Source: Propionibacteriales bacterium
GTDB taxonomy: Bacteria; Actinomycetota; Actinomycetes; Propionibacteriales; Nocardioidaceae
Direction of reading: 5' to 3'
NCBI GenBank assembly: GCA_009377795.1
Contig: WHTJ01000024.1
Coordinates: 1 to 48,397, forward strand
DNA length: 48,397 nt
This document shows, one piece after another, positions 25,780 through 34,758 of this stretch. Within the stretch, counting starts at the first letter, position 1. Each line of letters starts with the position of its first letter. Position numbers and translations under genes: made by a program. Below the pieces are notes generated by a model. That model saw only the letters and a program-made list of their open reading frames with translations. It was not told where the DNA came from and did not search any database.

Positions 25780-26901
25780 TCAGCGCACGGTGGGCGGTAC
25801 GCCGAGGTGGGCGACGATCTGACGCCCGGCCGCTCCGTGCAGGGGACGCGGAGCGAAGTCGTCACCGATGAGGTACGGCGAGAAGCGAACCGAGCGCAAT
25901 CGGGTGCCGACGAATCGCAGCTCAGCCAGGACTCCCTCTTGCGTCTCCCGGGAAAAATCCATGTCGAAAACGAAATTTCCAAGCGAGTGTACGATCAGCC
26001 GACCTCGGTGCCGCTGCACGCGCTGCACCCAGTGCGGATGCCCTCCGACGACGATGTCGGCACCGGCGTCGATCAGGGCGGCGCCGACCCGGCGCTGGTC
26101 GGGCACCGGCTCGTACGTGTACTGGTCCCCCCAGTGCGGCAGCACGATCACCACATCGGCGCGGTCACCGAGCCGGCGCACGGTGCGGGTGGCGAGGCGG
26201 AGGTCGGCGGGGTTCAGCGGCCCGGTTCGCGGCTGCATGCGTACCTGCGCGGCGCCGGGAGACGTCGGCGTCGCCGGTGGGGTCTCCCCGATGGCGTTGA
26301 ACGCGACGAAGCCGAATCGCACGCCGTTCCGTTCGATCACCACCGGGCGCCAGGCTCCGGAGCGGTTCCGCCCGGCGCCCAGCCGGGCGATCGAGCTGTT
26401 CTCGATTCGGTGCAGCGTCTGCCGCAGCGCGTGGTCGCCGTAGTCGCCGGTGTGGTTGTTGGCCAGCGACAGGACGTCGAAGCCCGCGTCCTCGAGGCCG
26501 TGGAGCACGCGAGGGTCGGCCGCGAACGAGTCGGTACCCTGTCGCGGCGCGCCTTCGTCCGACAGCGTGCTCTCCAGGTTGCCGACGGTGATGTCGGCGG
26601 CGGCCAGCCGGTCCTGCATCGGACGCAGCGGTGCGGCCGCATCGCCGGCCGCGGCGGCGGCGTCGCCCACCCGGCGCCCGAGCATGATGTCGCCGACGAT
26701 GGTCACCGAGGTCCTCGGTCGCGGCTTCAGGGTCGCTTCCGGTGTGGTGTGGGTCGGTGTGCTGACCGGTGCGGGCGGTGTGGTCGTCGCGGGGTCCGGG
26801 TCCGGTGCGCTCGATGGTTGCGTGGCGCTGCACGCTGCGATCGTCAGTGTCAGTACGGCGGCCACTCCGGCCGATGCCGTACGCCGCGAAAGCCCCACCA
26901 C
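25780..26901 (-). CDS. CapA-like metallophosphatase-fold lipoprotein
   Basis: A 373-residue lipoprotein with lipobox TIAA-C (Cys24) and a Pro/Thr-rich spacer to about residue 60. The CapA/PgsA domain follows, with GDIMLGRRV, GNLEST, SLANNHTGDYG, VVLPHWGDQY and VGGHPHWVQ, the metal-binding His/Asp/Asn pattern of the calcineurin-like fold. Relatives include the CapA protein of poly-gamma-glutamate capsule synthesis, but no cap genes are nearby. An extracytoplasmic phosphodiesterase role is only an inference. Confidence 0.85.
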   Translation of the reverse strand: MVGLSRRTASAGVAAVLTLTIAACSATQPSSAPDPDPATTTPPAPVSTPTHTTPEATLKPRPRTSVTIVGDIMLGRRVGDAAAAAGDAAAPLRPMQDRLAAADITVGNLESTLSDEGAPRQGTDSFAADPRVLHGLEDAGFDVLSLANNHTGDYGDHALRQTLHRIENSSIARLGAGRNRSGAWRPVVIERNGVRFGFVAFNAIGETPPATPTSPGAAQVRMQPRTGPLNPADLRLATRTVRRLGDRADVVIVLPHWGDQYTYEPVPDQRRVGAALIDAGADIVVGGHPHWVQRVQRHRGRLIVHSLGNFVFDMDFSRETQEGVLAELRFVGTRLRSVRFSPYLIGDDFAPRPLHGAAGRQIVAHLGVPPTVR

Positions 26902-27080
26902 GCTCCCACTCTAGGCCGCGCCGCGCGACGGCACCGGACCACAGGAAGCGGCACCCTGTGGAACATCCGGGTTGACGAACCCGTTACGGTTCACCCGGGG
27001 TTTTCTCGCCTTGCCGCGCGCGGCGTACGCCGCAAGTGTGGCATCTGCGGATACTGCGTGACAAAGGAGCACAACGGAAA

Positions 27081-29816
27081 GTGACCAGCAGCGGCTCGAG
27101 CGGCGTGACCGGCCGGCGACTCGTCATCGTCGAGTCGCCGGCGAAGGCGCGCACGATCTCGGGCTACCTCGGACGCGGCTTCACCGTCGAGTCCTCCATC
27201 GGCCACGTCCGTGACCTGCCGCAGAACGCCGCCGAGATCCCGGCGCGGTTCAAGGGCGAGCCCTGGGCCCGCCTCGGGGTGAACGTCGACGACGGCTTCG
27301 AGCCGATCTACGTCGTACCCAGTGACAAGAAGCAGCAGATCACCAAGCTCAAGCGGCTGCTGAAGGAGTCCGACGAGCTCTACCTCGCGACGGATGAGGA
27401 CCGCGAGGGTGAGGCGATCGCGTGGCACCTGCTCGAGGAGCTCAAGCCCAAGGTCCCGGTCAAGCGGATGGTGTTCCACGAGATCACCGAGCACGCGATC
27501 CAGGACGCCGTCGACAACGCGCGCGACGTCGACGAGCATCTGGTCGACGCCCAGGAGACCCGGCGCATCCTCGACCGGCTCTACGGCTACGAGGTCTCGC
27601 CGGTGCTCTGGAAGAAGGTCATGAGCGGCCTGTCGGCGGGCCGGGTGCAGTCGGTCGCGACCCGTCTCGTGGTCGACCGGGAGCGCGCGCGGATGGCGTT
27701 TCGGGTCGCGTCGTACTGGGATCTCGAAGCCAGCTTCGACGCCGGGGAGGGCCGCGAGCCGCGCACCTTCCCCGCCCGGCTGGCCGCGGTCGACGGCAGG
27801 GGGGTCGCGCAGGGTCGCGACTTCTCACCGACCGGCGAGCTCAAGAACGGCGACGCCGTCCATCTGGACGAGGAGCGGGCCGGCGCCCTGGCGAACGCGC
27901 TCGACGGCCAGACCTTCGACGTGCGGTCGGTCGAGTCCAAGCCGTACACCCGCCGTCCCTACGCACCGTTCCGGACGACCACGCTGCAGCAGGAGGCGTC
28001 CCGCAAGCTCGGGTTCGGCGCCTCACGGACCATGCAGGTGGCCCAGCGGCTCTACGAGAACGGCTTCATCACCTATATGCGCACCGACTCGGTGACCCTG
28101 TCGGAGACCGCGATCACCGCCGCCCGCAACCAGGCCCGCGAGCTGTTCGGCGCCAACTACATCCCAGACAGGCCGCGGGTCTATCAGAGCAAGGTCAAGA
28201 ACGCGCAGGAGGCGCACGAGGCGATCCGGCCGGCGGGTGAGTCGTTCCGTACGCCGCGGCAGACCGGGTTGTCCGGGGACGAGTTCCGCCTCTACGAGCT
28301 GATCTGGATGCGCACGGTCGCCTCCCAGATGAAGGACGCGCAGGGCCGATCGGTCACCGTCCGCGTCGGCGCGCACGCGACCAGCGGGGAGGACTGCGAG
28401 TTCTCGGCGTCCGGCCGGGTCATCACCTTCCATGGGTTCCTGAAGGCGTACGTCGAAGACACCGACGCGCCCGACGCCGTACGCGACGACCGCGAGACCC
28501 GGCTGCCCGACGTGGCCGAGGGTGACCAGGTCACCATCGACACGCTCGAGGCGTCCGCTCACCAGACCAAGCCGCCGGCCCGATACACGGAGGCGACGCT
28601 GGTGCGCGAGCTGGAGGAACGCGAGATCGGGCGACCGTCGACGTATGCGTCGATCATCGGCACGATCCTCGCCCGCGGGTATGTCTTCAAGCGGGGCACG
28701 GCATTGGTGCCCGCCTGGCTGGCGTTCGCCGTGATTCGCTTATTGGAGAGGCATTTCTCCCGGCTGGTCGACTACTCGTTCACCGCCAACATGGAGGACG
28801 TCCTCGACGACGTCGCGGCCGGCCGGGCGGTCGGTCCTGAGGTGCTGGCCCGGTTCTACTTCGGCGGTGGCGACCTCGAAGGGCTCAAGACGCTGGTCAC
28901 GCAGCTCGGCGAGATCGACGCCCGGGAGCTGTCCACGTTCGAGCTTACCGACGACATCGCGGTGCGGGTCGGCCGTTACGGGCCGTACGTCGAGACCGCC
29001 GACGGCACGCGGGCGAACATCCAGGAGGACCTCCCGCCGGACGAGCTCACCATCGACAAGGCCAAGGAGCTGCTGGCCAACCCGTCCGGTGCCGAGTACC
29101 CGCTCGGGTCCGATCCGCAGACCGGGCGGACGATCGTCGCCAAGAACGGCCGGTTCGGGCCCTACGTGACCGAGGTGCTCGAGGACGACGCACCCAAGGG
29201 GACGAAGCCGCGCACAGCCTCGCTGTTCAAGTCGATGAGTCTCGAGACCGTGACCCTCGATGACGCCGTGCGGCTGCTCACCCTCCCGCGAAGTCTCGGC
29301 ACCGATCCCGAGACCGAGGAGGAGATCCTCGCGGCCAACGGCAGATACGGCCCGTATTTGCGACGTGGCAAGGAATCCCGCTCGCTCGAATCCGAGGACC
29401 AACTGTTCACGATCACCCCCGACGAGGCGATCGCGCTACTGCGCGAGCCGAAGCGTCGGGGGGGCCGTACGGCGTCCGCCCCCCTGCGTGAGCTCGGCGA
29501 CGACCCCGAGACCAAGCGGCCGGTCGTGGTCAAGGACGGCCGGTTCGGCCCGTACGTCACCGACGGTGAGACCAACGCGACGTTGCGCCGGGACGACACG
29601 GTCGAAGACATCTCGTTGTTGCGGGCGGCCGAGCTGCTGGCCGAGAAGCGCGCCAAGGGCCCGACTCGGAACCGGCGTACGACGAAGAAGACCGCCGCCA
29701 AGAAGACGGCGAGGAAGTCCGCCACCAAGAAGGCGGCGAAGAAGACCGCCGCCAAGAGGACCGCGAAGAAGACCACGGCCAAGAAGACCGCCCAGAAGAA
29801 GGACGCGGGAGAGTAG
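27081..29816 (+). CDS. topA: DNA topoisomerase I
   Basis: A 911-residue type IA topoisomerase that relaxes negative supercoils. The Toprim domain opens LVIVESPAKA and has DEDREGEAIAWH. The active-site Tyr332 lies in FITYMRTDS. Instead of zinc fingers the C-terminus has four repeats, each built around a G-R-F/Y-G-P-Y motif (about residues 635-860). A Lys/Ala-rich tail follows (about 865-911), as in mycobacterial and Streptomyces enzymes, where the basic tail aids DNA binding. GTG 27081 has AAAGGAG 11 bases ahead. The 179-bp upstream gap has TTGACG at 26978 as a possible -35 and a 14-bp palindrome GCGGCGTACGCCGC near 27020. Confidence 0.97.
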   Translation: MTSSGSSGVTGRRLVIVESPAKARTISGYLGRGFTVESSIGHVRDLPQNAAEIPARFKGEPWARLGVNVDDGFEPIYVVPSDKKQQITKLKRLLKESDELYLATDEDREGEAIAWHLLEELKPKVPVKRMVFHEITEHAIQDAVDNARDVDEHLVDAQETRRILDRLYGYEVSPVLWKKVMSGLSAGRVQSVATRLVVDRERARMAFRVASYWDLEASFDAGEGREPRTFPARLAAVDGRGVAQGRDFSPTGELKNGDAVHLDEERAGALANALDGQTFDVRSVESKPYTRRPYAPFRTTTLQQEASRKLGFGASRTMQVAQRLYENGFITYMRTDSVTLSETAITAARNQARELFGANYIPDRPRVYQSKVKNAQEAHEAIRPAGESFRTPRQTGLSGDEFRLYELIWMRTVASQMKDAQGRSVTVRVGAHATSGEDCEFSASGRVITFHGFLKAYVEDTDAPDAVRDDRETRLPDVAEGDQVTIDTLEASAHQTKPPARYTEATLVRELEEREIGRPSTYASIIGTILARGYVFKRGTALVPAWLAFAVIRLLERHFSRLVDYSFTANMEDVLDDVAAGRAVGPEVLARFYFGGGDLEGLKTLVTQLGEIDARELSTFELTDDIAVRVGRYGPYVETADGTRANIQEDLPPDELTIDKAKELLANPSGAEYPLGSDPQTGRTIVAKNGRFGPYVTEVLEDDAPKGTKPRTASLFKSMSLETVTLDDAVRLLTLPRSLGTDPETEEEILAANGRYGPYLRRGKESRSLESEDQLFTITPDEAIALLREPKRRGGRTASAPLRELGDDPETKRPVVVKDGRFGPYVTDGETNATLRRDDTVEDISLLRAAELLAEKRAKGPTRNRRTTKKTAAKKTARKSATKKAAKKTAAKRTAKKTTAKKTAQKKDAGE

Positions 29817-29833
29817 GGCGCACCCGCATAGCG

Positions 29834-29864
29834 TCGCCGATCGGCGATAGCGCCCCTTTAGGCT
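29834..29864 (+). promoter_or_regulatory. Palindrome and -10 of a leaderless-looking promoter
   Basis: A perfect 14-bp palindrome TCGCCGATCGGCGA (29834-29847) lies just ahead of TAGGCT (29859-29864). The hexamer ends 6 bases before the GTG at 29871, so transcription would begin at or next to the start codon. The palindrome would overlap the -35 region, a good place for a repressor. Confidence 0.45.
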
Positions 29865-29870
29865 GATTGT

Positions 29871-31976
29871 GTGTCTCACGAGCCCACACCGGACGATCTG
29901 GTCGCGGAGCCCACGCACTCGATGATGGCCGTCCTCCGGCTGCGGGCGTTCCGGCGGCTGTGGGTCGGCCTCGGCCTGTCCAGCCTCGGCGACTGGCTCG
30001 GCCTGCTGGCGCTCACCGCCATGGCCGGAACCCTTGCCGGTGGCGGGTATGCCGCGCAGAACTTCGCGGTCGCCGGCGTGCTGCTGCTGCGGGTGCTGCC
30101 GGCCGTGGTCATGGGCCCGATCGCGGGCTATGTCGCCGACCGGCTGGACCGGCGGTGGACGCTGGTGGCCGGGGACGTCATCCGCTGCGGGCTGTTCGCG
30201 TCGATCCCCCTGGTGGGAACGCTGTGGTGGGTCTTCGTCGTGACCGTGCTCGTCGAGACGGTCAGCCTGGTGTGGCTGCCGGCCAAGGACGCCACGGTGC
30301 CGAATCTCGTACCGCGGGAGCGACTGGAGGCGGCCAACCAGCTCTCCTTCGGGACGATGTTCGGGTCCGCGCTGCCGGCCGCCGCGCTGTTCACCTTGCT
30401 GACGAAGTGGACGCAGAACCTCAACTCGCTCTTCCCGGACACCGCGATCGATCCGATCGACGTGGCGATCTACTGCAACGCGCTGAGCTACCTGGTGTCG
30501 GGCATCGTCATCGTCACCCTGCACGAGATTCCCCGGGGCTCGGCGATCGCTCCGGAGGATCACCAGAGCGTCTGGCGCACCGTCATCGAGGGCTGGGCGT
30601 ACGTCGGCCAGACCAAGTTCCTGCGCGGCCTCCTGCTGGGCATCTTCGGCGCGTTCGGCGCGGGCGGCGTGGTGATCGGCGTCGGCCGGGTCTTCGTCCG
30701 CGATCTGGAGGGCGGTGACCCGGCGTACGGCGTTCTCTTCGGCTCGATCTTCCTGGGCCTCGCACTCGGAGTGTGGGTCGGCCCGCGGATGCTGAAGGGG
30801 TTGTCGAGGCGGCGACTGTTCGGGCTGTCGCTCACGGTCGCCGGACTGCTGCTCGGCACCTTGGCTCTGGTCCCCGAGTTCGCCCTCGTCACGATTCTCA
30901 CGGTGGCGCTGGGATTCTGTGCCGGCATCACCTGGATCACCGGCTACACCCTGGTCGGCCTGGAGGTGGAGGATGCCGTCCGCGGCCGCACGTTCGCGTT
31001 CGTGAACTCCATGATCCGGCTGGTGCTCGCCCTGGTGCTGGCCACCGCGCCACTGGTCGCCGGCCTGATCGGCACACACACCCTGGAGCTGACCGAGGAG
31101 ATCAGCTGGGAGTATCACGGCGCGGCCGCTACGCTCTTCATCGCGGCGGTCATCGCGACCGCTGTCGGGGTCACCGCGTACCGTCATATGGATGATCGCC
31201 GGGGTGTGCCGCTCCATCAAGACCTCCGCAAGGCTTTCGCGGGGCCGTCGGGTCAGTACGCCGCTCGCGGGCTCTTCGTCGCTCTGGAAGGGGGCGAGGG
31301 CAGCGGCAAGTCCACCCAGGCGCGGCTGCTCGCAGAGTGGCTGGAGCGAGAGGGGTATCGCGTGGTCCTGACCCGGGAGCCCGGCGACACCAAGGTCGGT
31401 TCCACCCTGCGCGACATCGTGCTCGACCCGGCGACCGGCCACCTGTCGCCGCGCACCGAGGCTCTGCTCTACGCCGCCGACAAGGCCGAGCACGTCGACA
31501 AGGTGATCATCCCCGCGCTGGATCAGGGCGCGGTGGTGATCACCGATCGGTACGTCGACTCGACGCTGGCGTACCAGGGCGCCGGGCGGGAGCTGCTGCT
31601 GGAGGACGTCGAGCGGGTCGCCCGCTGGTCCACGGCGGAGCTGCGGCCGCACCTGACGGTCCTGCTCGACCTGCCTCCGGACCAGGGTCTCGGCCGGTTC
31701 ACCGGTCCCGACCGGCTGGAGGCCGAGCCGCTGGAGTTCCATCAGCGGGTACGCGCGTCGTACCGCACGCTCGCCTCAGCCGACGCGGAGCACTACGCCA
31801 TGATCGATGCGGCACGCCCGCCGGAGGAGATCGCCGAGTCCATCCGGCGCCGGGTGCGGCCGCTGCTGTCCGACGTCGCGCGCGGTGCTCCCGCGGCCAG
31901 ATCGGAGGCGCCCACCGCACCCGCCACGGTGCCGACGGCGACGCCGCGTGCCGATCGGGAGGGAGACGACTCGTGA
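29871..31976 (+). CDS. MFS-type membrane protein fused to thymidylate kinase
   Basis: A 701-residue fusion. Residues 1-440 are a 12-helix MFS-like transporter (FRRLWVGLGLSSLGDWLGLLAL, then VMGPIAGYVADRLDRR as motif A). Residues about 462-660 are a complete thymidylate kinase: P-loop GGEGSGKST at about 474, TREPG, ITDRYVDST and the LID-side GRFTGPDRLE. The kinase makes dTDP for DNA synthesis. The fusion is known in actinomycetes (SCO3542 in Streptomyces); what is transported, if anything, is unknown. A Pro/Ala/Thr-rich tail follows. The stop overlaps the delta-prime start by 4 bases (GTGA). Confidence 0.93.
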   Translation: MSHEPTPDDLVAEPTHSMMAVLRLRAFRRLWVGLGLSSLGDWLGLLALTAMAGTLAGGGYAAQNFAVAGVLLLRVLPAVVMGPIAGYVADRLDRRWTLVAGDVIRCGLFASIPLVGTLWWVFVVTVLVETVSLVWLPAKDATVPNLVPRERLEAANQLSFGTMFGSALPAAALFTLLTKWTQNLNSLFPDTAIDPIDVAIYCNALSYLVSGIVIVTLHEIPRGSAIAPEDHQSVWRTVIEGWAYVGQTKFLRGLLLGIFGAFGAGGVVIGVGRVFVRDLEGGDPAYGVLFGSIFLGLALGVWVGPRMLKGLSRRRLFGLSLTVAGLLLGTLALVPEFALVTILTVALGFCAGITWITGYTLVGLEVEDAVRGRTFAFVNSMIRLVLALVLATAPLVAGLIGTHTLELTEEISWEYHGAAATLFIAAVIATAVGVTAYRHMDDRRGVPLHQDLRKAFAGPSGQYAARGLFVALEGGEGSGKSTQARLLAEWLEREGYRVVLTREPGDTKVGSTLRDIVLDPATGHLSPRTEALLYAADKAEHVDKVIIPALDQGAVVITDRYVDSTLAYQGAGRELLLEDVERVARWSTAELRPHLTVLLDLPPDQGLGRFTGPDRLEAEPLEFHQRVRASYRTLASADAEHYAMIDAARPPEEIAESIRRRVRPLLSDVARGAPAARSEAPTAPATVPTATPRADREGDDS

Positions 31977-33169
31977 CCGTCGAAAATCCGCCGGTCGGCC
32001 GGCAGGGCGTGTGGGCCGACCTCGTCGGCCAGGAGCCGATCGTCGCCGTGTTGAGTATGGCGGTGGATACCGCCTCCGCGGCACTTGCCGGTGACCCGTC
32101 GGTCACGGGCATGTCGCACGCCTGGCTCTTCACCGGTCCGCCCGGCTCCGGCCGGTCCAACGCCGCCCGCGCGTACGCGGCCGCGCTGGAGTGCGAGCGC
32201 GGTGGTTGCGGGGAGTGCTCGGAGTGCCGTACGACGCTCGCGGGCTCGCACCCCGACGTGACGTTGGTACGCACCGAGCAGCTGTCGATCAAGGTCGACG
32301 AGGTCCGGGAGCTGGTCCGCAAGGCGGCGATGTCGCCGACCGGTCGCCGGTGGCAGGTGCTCGTGGTCGAGGACGCCGACCGGCTCACCGAGCAGGCCGC
32401 CGACGCGCTGCTGAAGAGTGTCGAGGAGCCCGCCGCCCGGACTATCTGGCTGTTGTGCGCGCCGACCATCGAGGACGTCGTACCCACGATCCGGTCACGG
32501 TGCCGGATGCTGTCGCTGCGGACCCCGCCCCCCGGCGCGGTCGCGGCCGTGCTGACCGAGCGGGACGGCGTACCGGAGGACGTCGCGACGTTCGCCGCGC
32601 GGGCCTCACAGGGGCACATCGGCCGGGCGCGCGCCCTGGCCGCCGACGAGGCGACCCGCAGCCGGCGCCGGGACGTGCTGGCCCTTCCGTCCCGGCTGCA
32701 CGACATCGGCGCGTGTGTCATGGCCGCGGCCCAGCTGATCGAGGCGGCGGACGAGGAGGCCGCGGCGATCGCGGACCGGCTGGACCCCGCGGAGCGGGCC
32801 GGCCTGGAACAGGCTCTGGGCGTCGGTACCCGAGGGGTACGGGTCCGGGGAGCGGCCGCCTCGCTGAAGGAGCTGGCCGACCAGCACAAGACGCGCCGCA
32901 AGCGGTTCCAGCGCGATGCGCTCGACCGCTCGCTGACCGACCTGATGTCGTTCTATCGAGACGTGCTGATGCTCCAGACCGGTTCGGGCGTCGTGCTGGT
33001 CAACGAGGAGGTGCGCCGTGATGTCGAGGCGATGGCGCATCGGGAAAGTGCGGAGAACACACTGCGCCGGATCGAGGCCATCCTGGAGTGCCGAGAGGCA
33101 TTGGAGGGCAACGTGGCGCCGCTGCTCGCGGTCGAGTCGCTGATGCTCGACCTGGCCCGGCCAGAATGA
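31973..33169 (+). CDS. holB: DNA polymerase III subunit delta-prime
   Basis: A 398-residue clamp-loader subunit. It has a RuvB/AAA-like fold with VWADLVGQE at the start, HAWLFTGPPGSGRSNAAR (P-loop 55-62, with Arg in place of the catalytic Lys) and a zinc knuckle with Cys74, 79, 82 and 85. LVVEDADRLTEQAADALLKSVEEPA and the sensor region PTIRSRC follow. The Lys-to-Arg change agrees with delta-prime being a non-ATPase stator. GTG 31973 overlaps the preceding stop and has GGGAGGGAG upstream. The order kinase, holB, protease is conserved in actinomycetes. Confidence 0.93.
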   Translation: MTVENPPVGRQGVWADLVGQEPIVAVLSMAVDTASAALAGDPSVTGMSHAWLFTGPPGSGRSNAARAYAAALECERGGCGECSECRTTLAGSHPDVTLVRTEQLSIKVDEVRELVRKAAMSPTGRRWQVLVVEDADRLTEQAADALLKSVEEPAARTIWLLCAPTIEDVVPTIRSRCRMLSLRTPPPGAVAAVLTERDGVPEDVATFAARASQGHIGRARALAADEATRSRRRDVLALPSRLHDIGACVMAAAQLIEAADEEAAAIADRLDPAERAGLEQALGVGTRGVRVRGAAASLKELADQHKTRRKRFQRDALDRSLTDLMSFYRDVLMLQTGSGVVLVNEEVRRDVEAMAHRESAENTLRRIEAILECREALEGNVAPLLAVESLMLDLARPE

Positions 33170-34704
33170 ACAAGGTCCGTCGAGTTGTCCTGGCCGGCTG
33201 GTGTGCGCTGTGCGTGGCCCTCGCCGGGTGCGACGGCCTGTCCAGTGACACCCCCGAGGCGGGGTCCACTCCCACCCCGCCCGAGCCGATGCCGCCCGCA
33301 CCGCCTGGCCTCCAGCAGTTCTACGACCAGGACGTGACGTGGGAGGAGTGCGAGGGGTCCACCGACTTCGAGTGCACGACGGTACGCGTGCCGCTCGACT
33401 ACGCCCGGCCGGACGGGCGGACCCTGGGGCTCGCCGTCTCCCGAAGGGTCGCGGACTCGGAGACCGATCGCATCGGCGCGATCCTGCTCAATCCCGGCGG
33501 CCCCGGCGGATCCGGGATCGACTTCGCGCCGGCGGCCGTGAGCCGCCTGGACGGCGAGGTGTTGAAGCAGTTCGATCTCGTGGGGTTCGATCCCCGGGGG
33601 GTCGCGCGCAGCGAGGGCCTCGACTGCCTCTCCGACGCGGAGCTCGACGAGTTCCTGGCGGTCGACCCGTCTCCCGAGAACGCCGGCGAGGTCGTCGAGC
33701 TGTTACGGTCGGCCGCCGACCTGGGCCGGCATTGCGTCGATGCCGACGCGGGGCTCGCGGCACACATGTCCACCACCGAGGTGGCGCGCGATCTCGAGGT
33801 GATCCGTTCCGTCGTCCGGTCACCGGATCTCCACTATCTCGGCACCTCCTACGGCACGTTGCTGGGCGCGACGTACGCCGACCTCTATCCGGAACGGGTC
33901 GGGCGGATGGTCTTGGACGCGGCTCTGGATCCGTCTCTCGGCCCGGTGGACACCTCGCTCATCCAGGCCAGGGGGTTCGAGACCGCCGTACGCGCGTACC
34001 TGGCCAACTGCGTGAGCCAGGACTGCCCGCTGGGTGACTCCGTCGCCGAGGCCGCCCGCGGCCTGCACGAGCTTCTGGAGGAAATCGACGAGCAACCGCT
34101 GCCGGCCGCCGGCGGGCGTGAGCTGACCGTCAGCAACGCGATCTACGGCGTCTGGCTCCCGCTGTACGTCGCCGATCTGCAGCCACAGCTGACTCAGGCG
34201 CTGGAGGCCGCCCAGGACGGCGACGGCTCCCCGCTGCTCGCGTTGTCCGACTTCTATACCGAGCGGGGTCCCGAGGGCTACCAGGGCAACACGATGGAGG
34301 CGCTGGCGGCGGTCACCTGCCTCGAGCGGGAGGGGCCCGAGCTCACCGAGGAGCGGGTACGCAAACTCCTTCCCCGATTCGAGCGCGCGTCACCGACCTT
34401 CGGCGACGTCTTCGCGTGGGGACTCCTGGGCTGTTCGGGATGGCCGGTGGAGACCAGTGATCCGATACCGGAGATCGATGCGCCCGACGCACCGCCGATT
34501 CCCGTGATCGGCGGAACCCGCGACCCGGCCACACCATACGAGTTCGCCGAGGGCCTGGCCGGCGACCTGAGGTCCGGCGTGCTGGTCACGAGGGTGGGCG
34601 ACGGGCACGGCTCGTTCGGCAGCGGAAATCAGTGCATAGCGGATCTGGTGAACCGCTTCTTCGCCGACGGCGAGGTCCCGGAGGACGGCGTCCGCTGTTC
34701 GTAG
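33166..34704 (+). CDS. Alpha/beta-hydrolase peptidase, lipoprotein (tripeptidyl aminopeptidase-like)
   Basis: A 512-residue lipoprotein with lipobox ALAG-C (Cys22) and a Pro-rich spacer. The hydrolase domain follows: CTTVRVPLDYARPDG at the start, oxyanion-hole region NPGGPGGSG, nucleophile Ser228 in GTSYGT, Asp in GGTRDPATP, and His in DGHGSFG. The TAP-like C-terminal domain and QCIADLVNRFFADGEVP ending match actinobacterial SlpD/SlpE tripeptidyl aminopeptidases, which remove N-terminal tripeptides. ATGA overlap with holB shows coupling. This is the last gene of the conserved backbone block. Confidence 0.9.
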   Translation: MNKVRRVVLAGWCALCVALAGCDGLSSDTPEAGSTPTPPEPMPPAPPGLQQFYDQDVTWEECEGSTDFECTTVRVPLDYARPDGRTLGLAVSRRVADSETDRIGAILLNPGGPGGSGIDFAPAAVSRLDGEVLKQFDLVGFDPRGVARSEGLDCLSDAELDEFLAVDPSPENAGEVVELLRSAADLGRHCVDADAGLAAHMSTTEVARDLEVIRSVVRSPDLHYLGTSYGTLLGATYADLYPERVGRMVLDAALDPSLGPVDTSLIQARGFETAVRAYLANCVSQDCPLGDSVAEAARGLHELLEEIDEQPLPAAGGRELTVSNAIYGVWLPLYVADLQPQLTQALEAAQDGDGSPLLALSDFYTERGPEGYQGNTMEALAAVTCLEREGPELTEERVRKLLPRFERASPTFGDVFAWGLLGCSGWPVETSDPIPEIDAPDAPPIPVIGGTRDPATPYEFAEGLAGDLRSGVLVTRVGDGHGSFGSGNQCIADLVNRFFADGEVPEDGVRCS

Positions 34705-34758
34705 AACTTGCGGGCGGCCGCGGTTACGTAGTTAGGTTTGGGCCCAGGACCGCGTGAA

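Noticed and set aside
29690-29816. Lys/Ala codon repeats near the end of topA as a separate repeat element
   Set aside because: They encode the known basic tail of actinobacterial topoisomerase I.
34705-34758. A duplicated tRNA-Thr 3-prime end as an attachment site at the left edge of the sulfotransferase island
   Set aside because: No stretch resembling the T-arm and acceptor sequence of the tRNA at 48304-48379 is present there.
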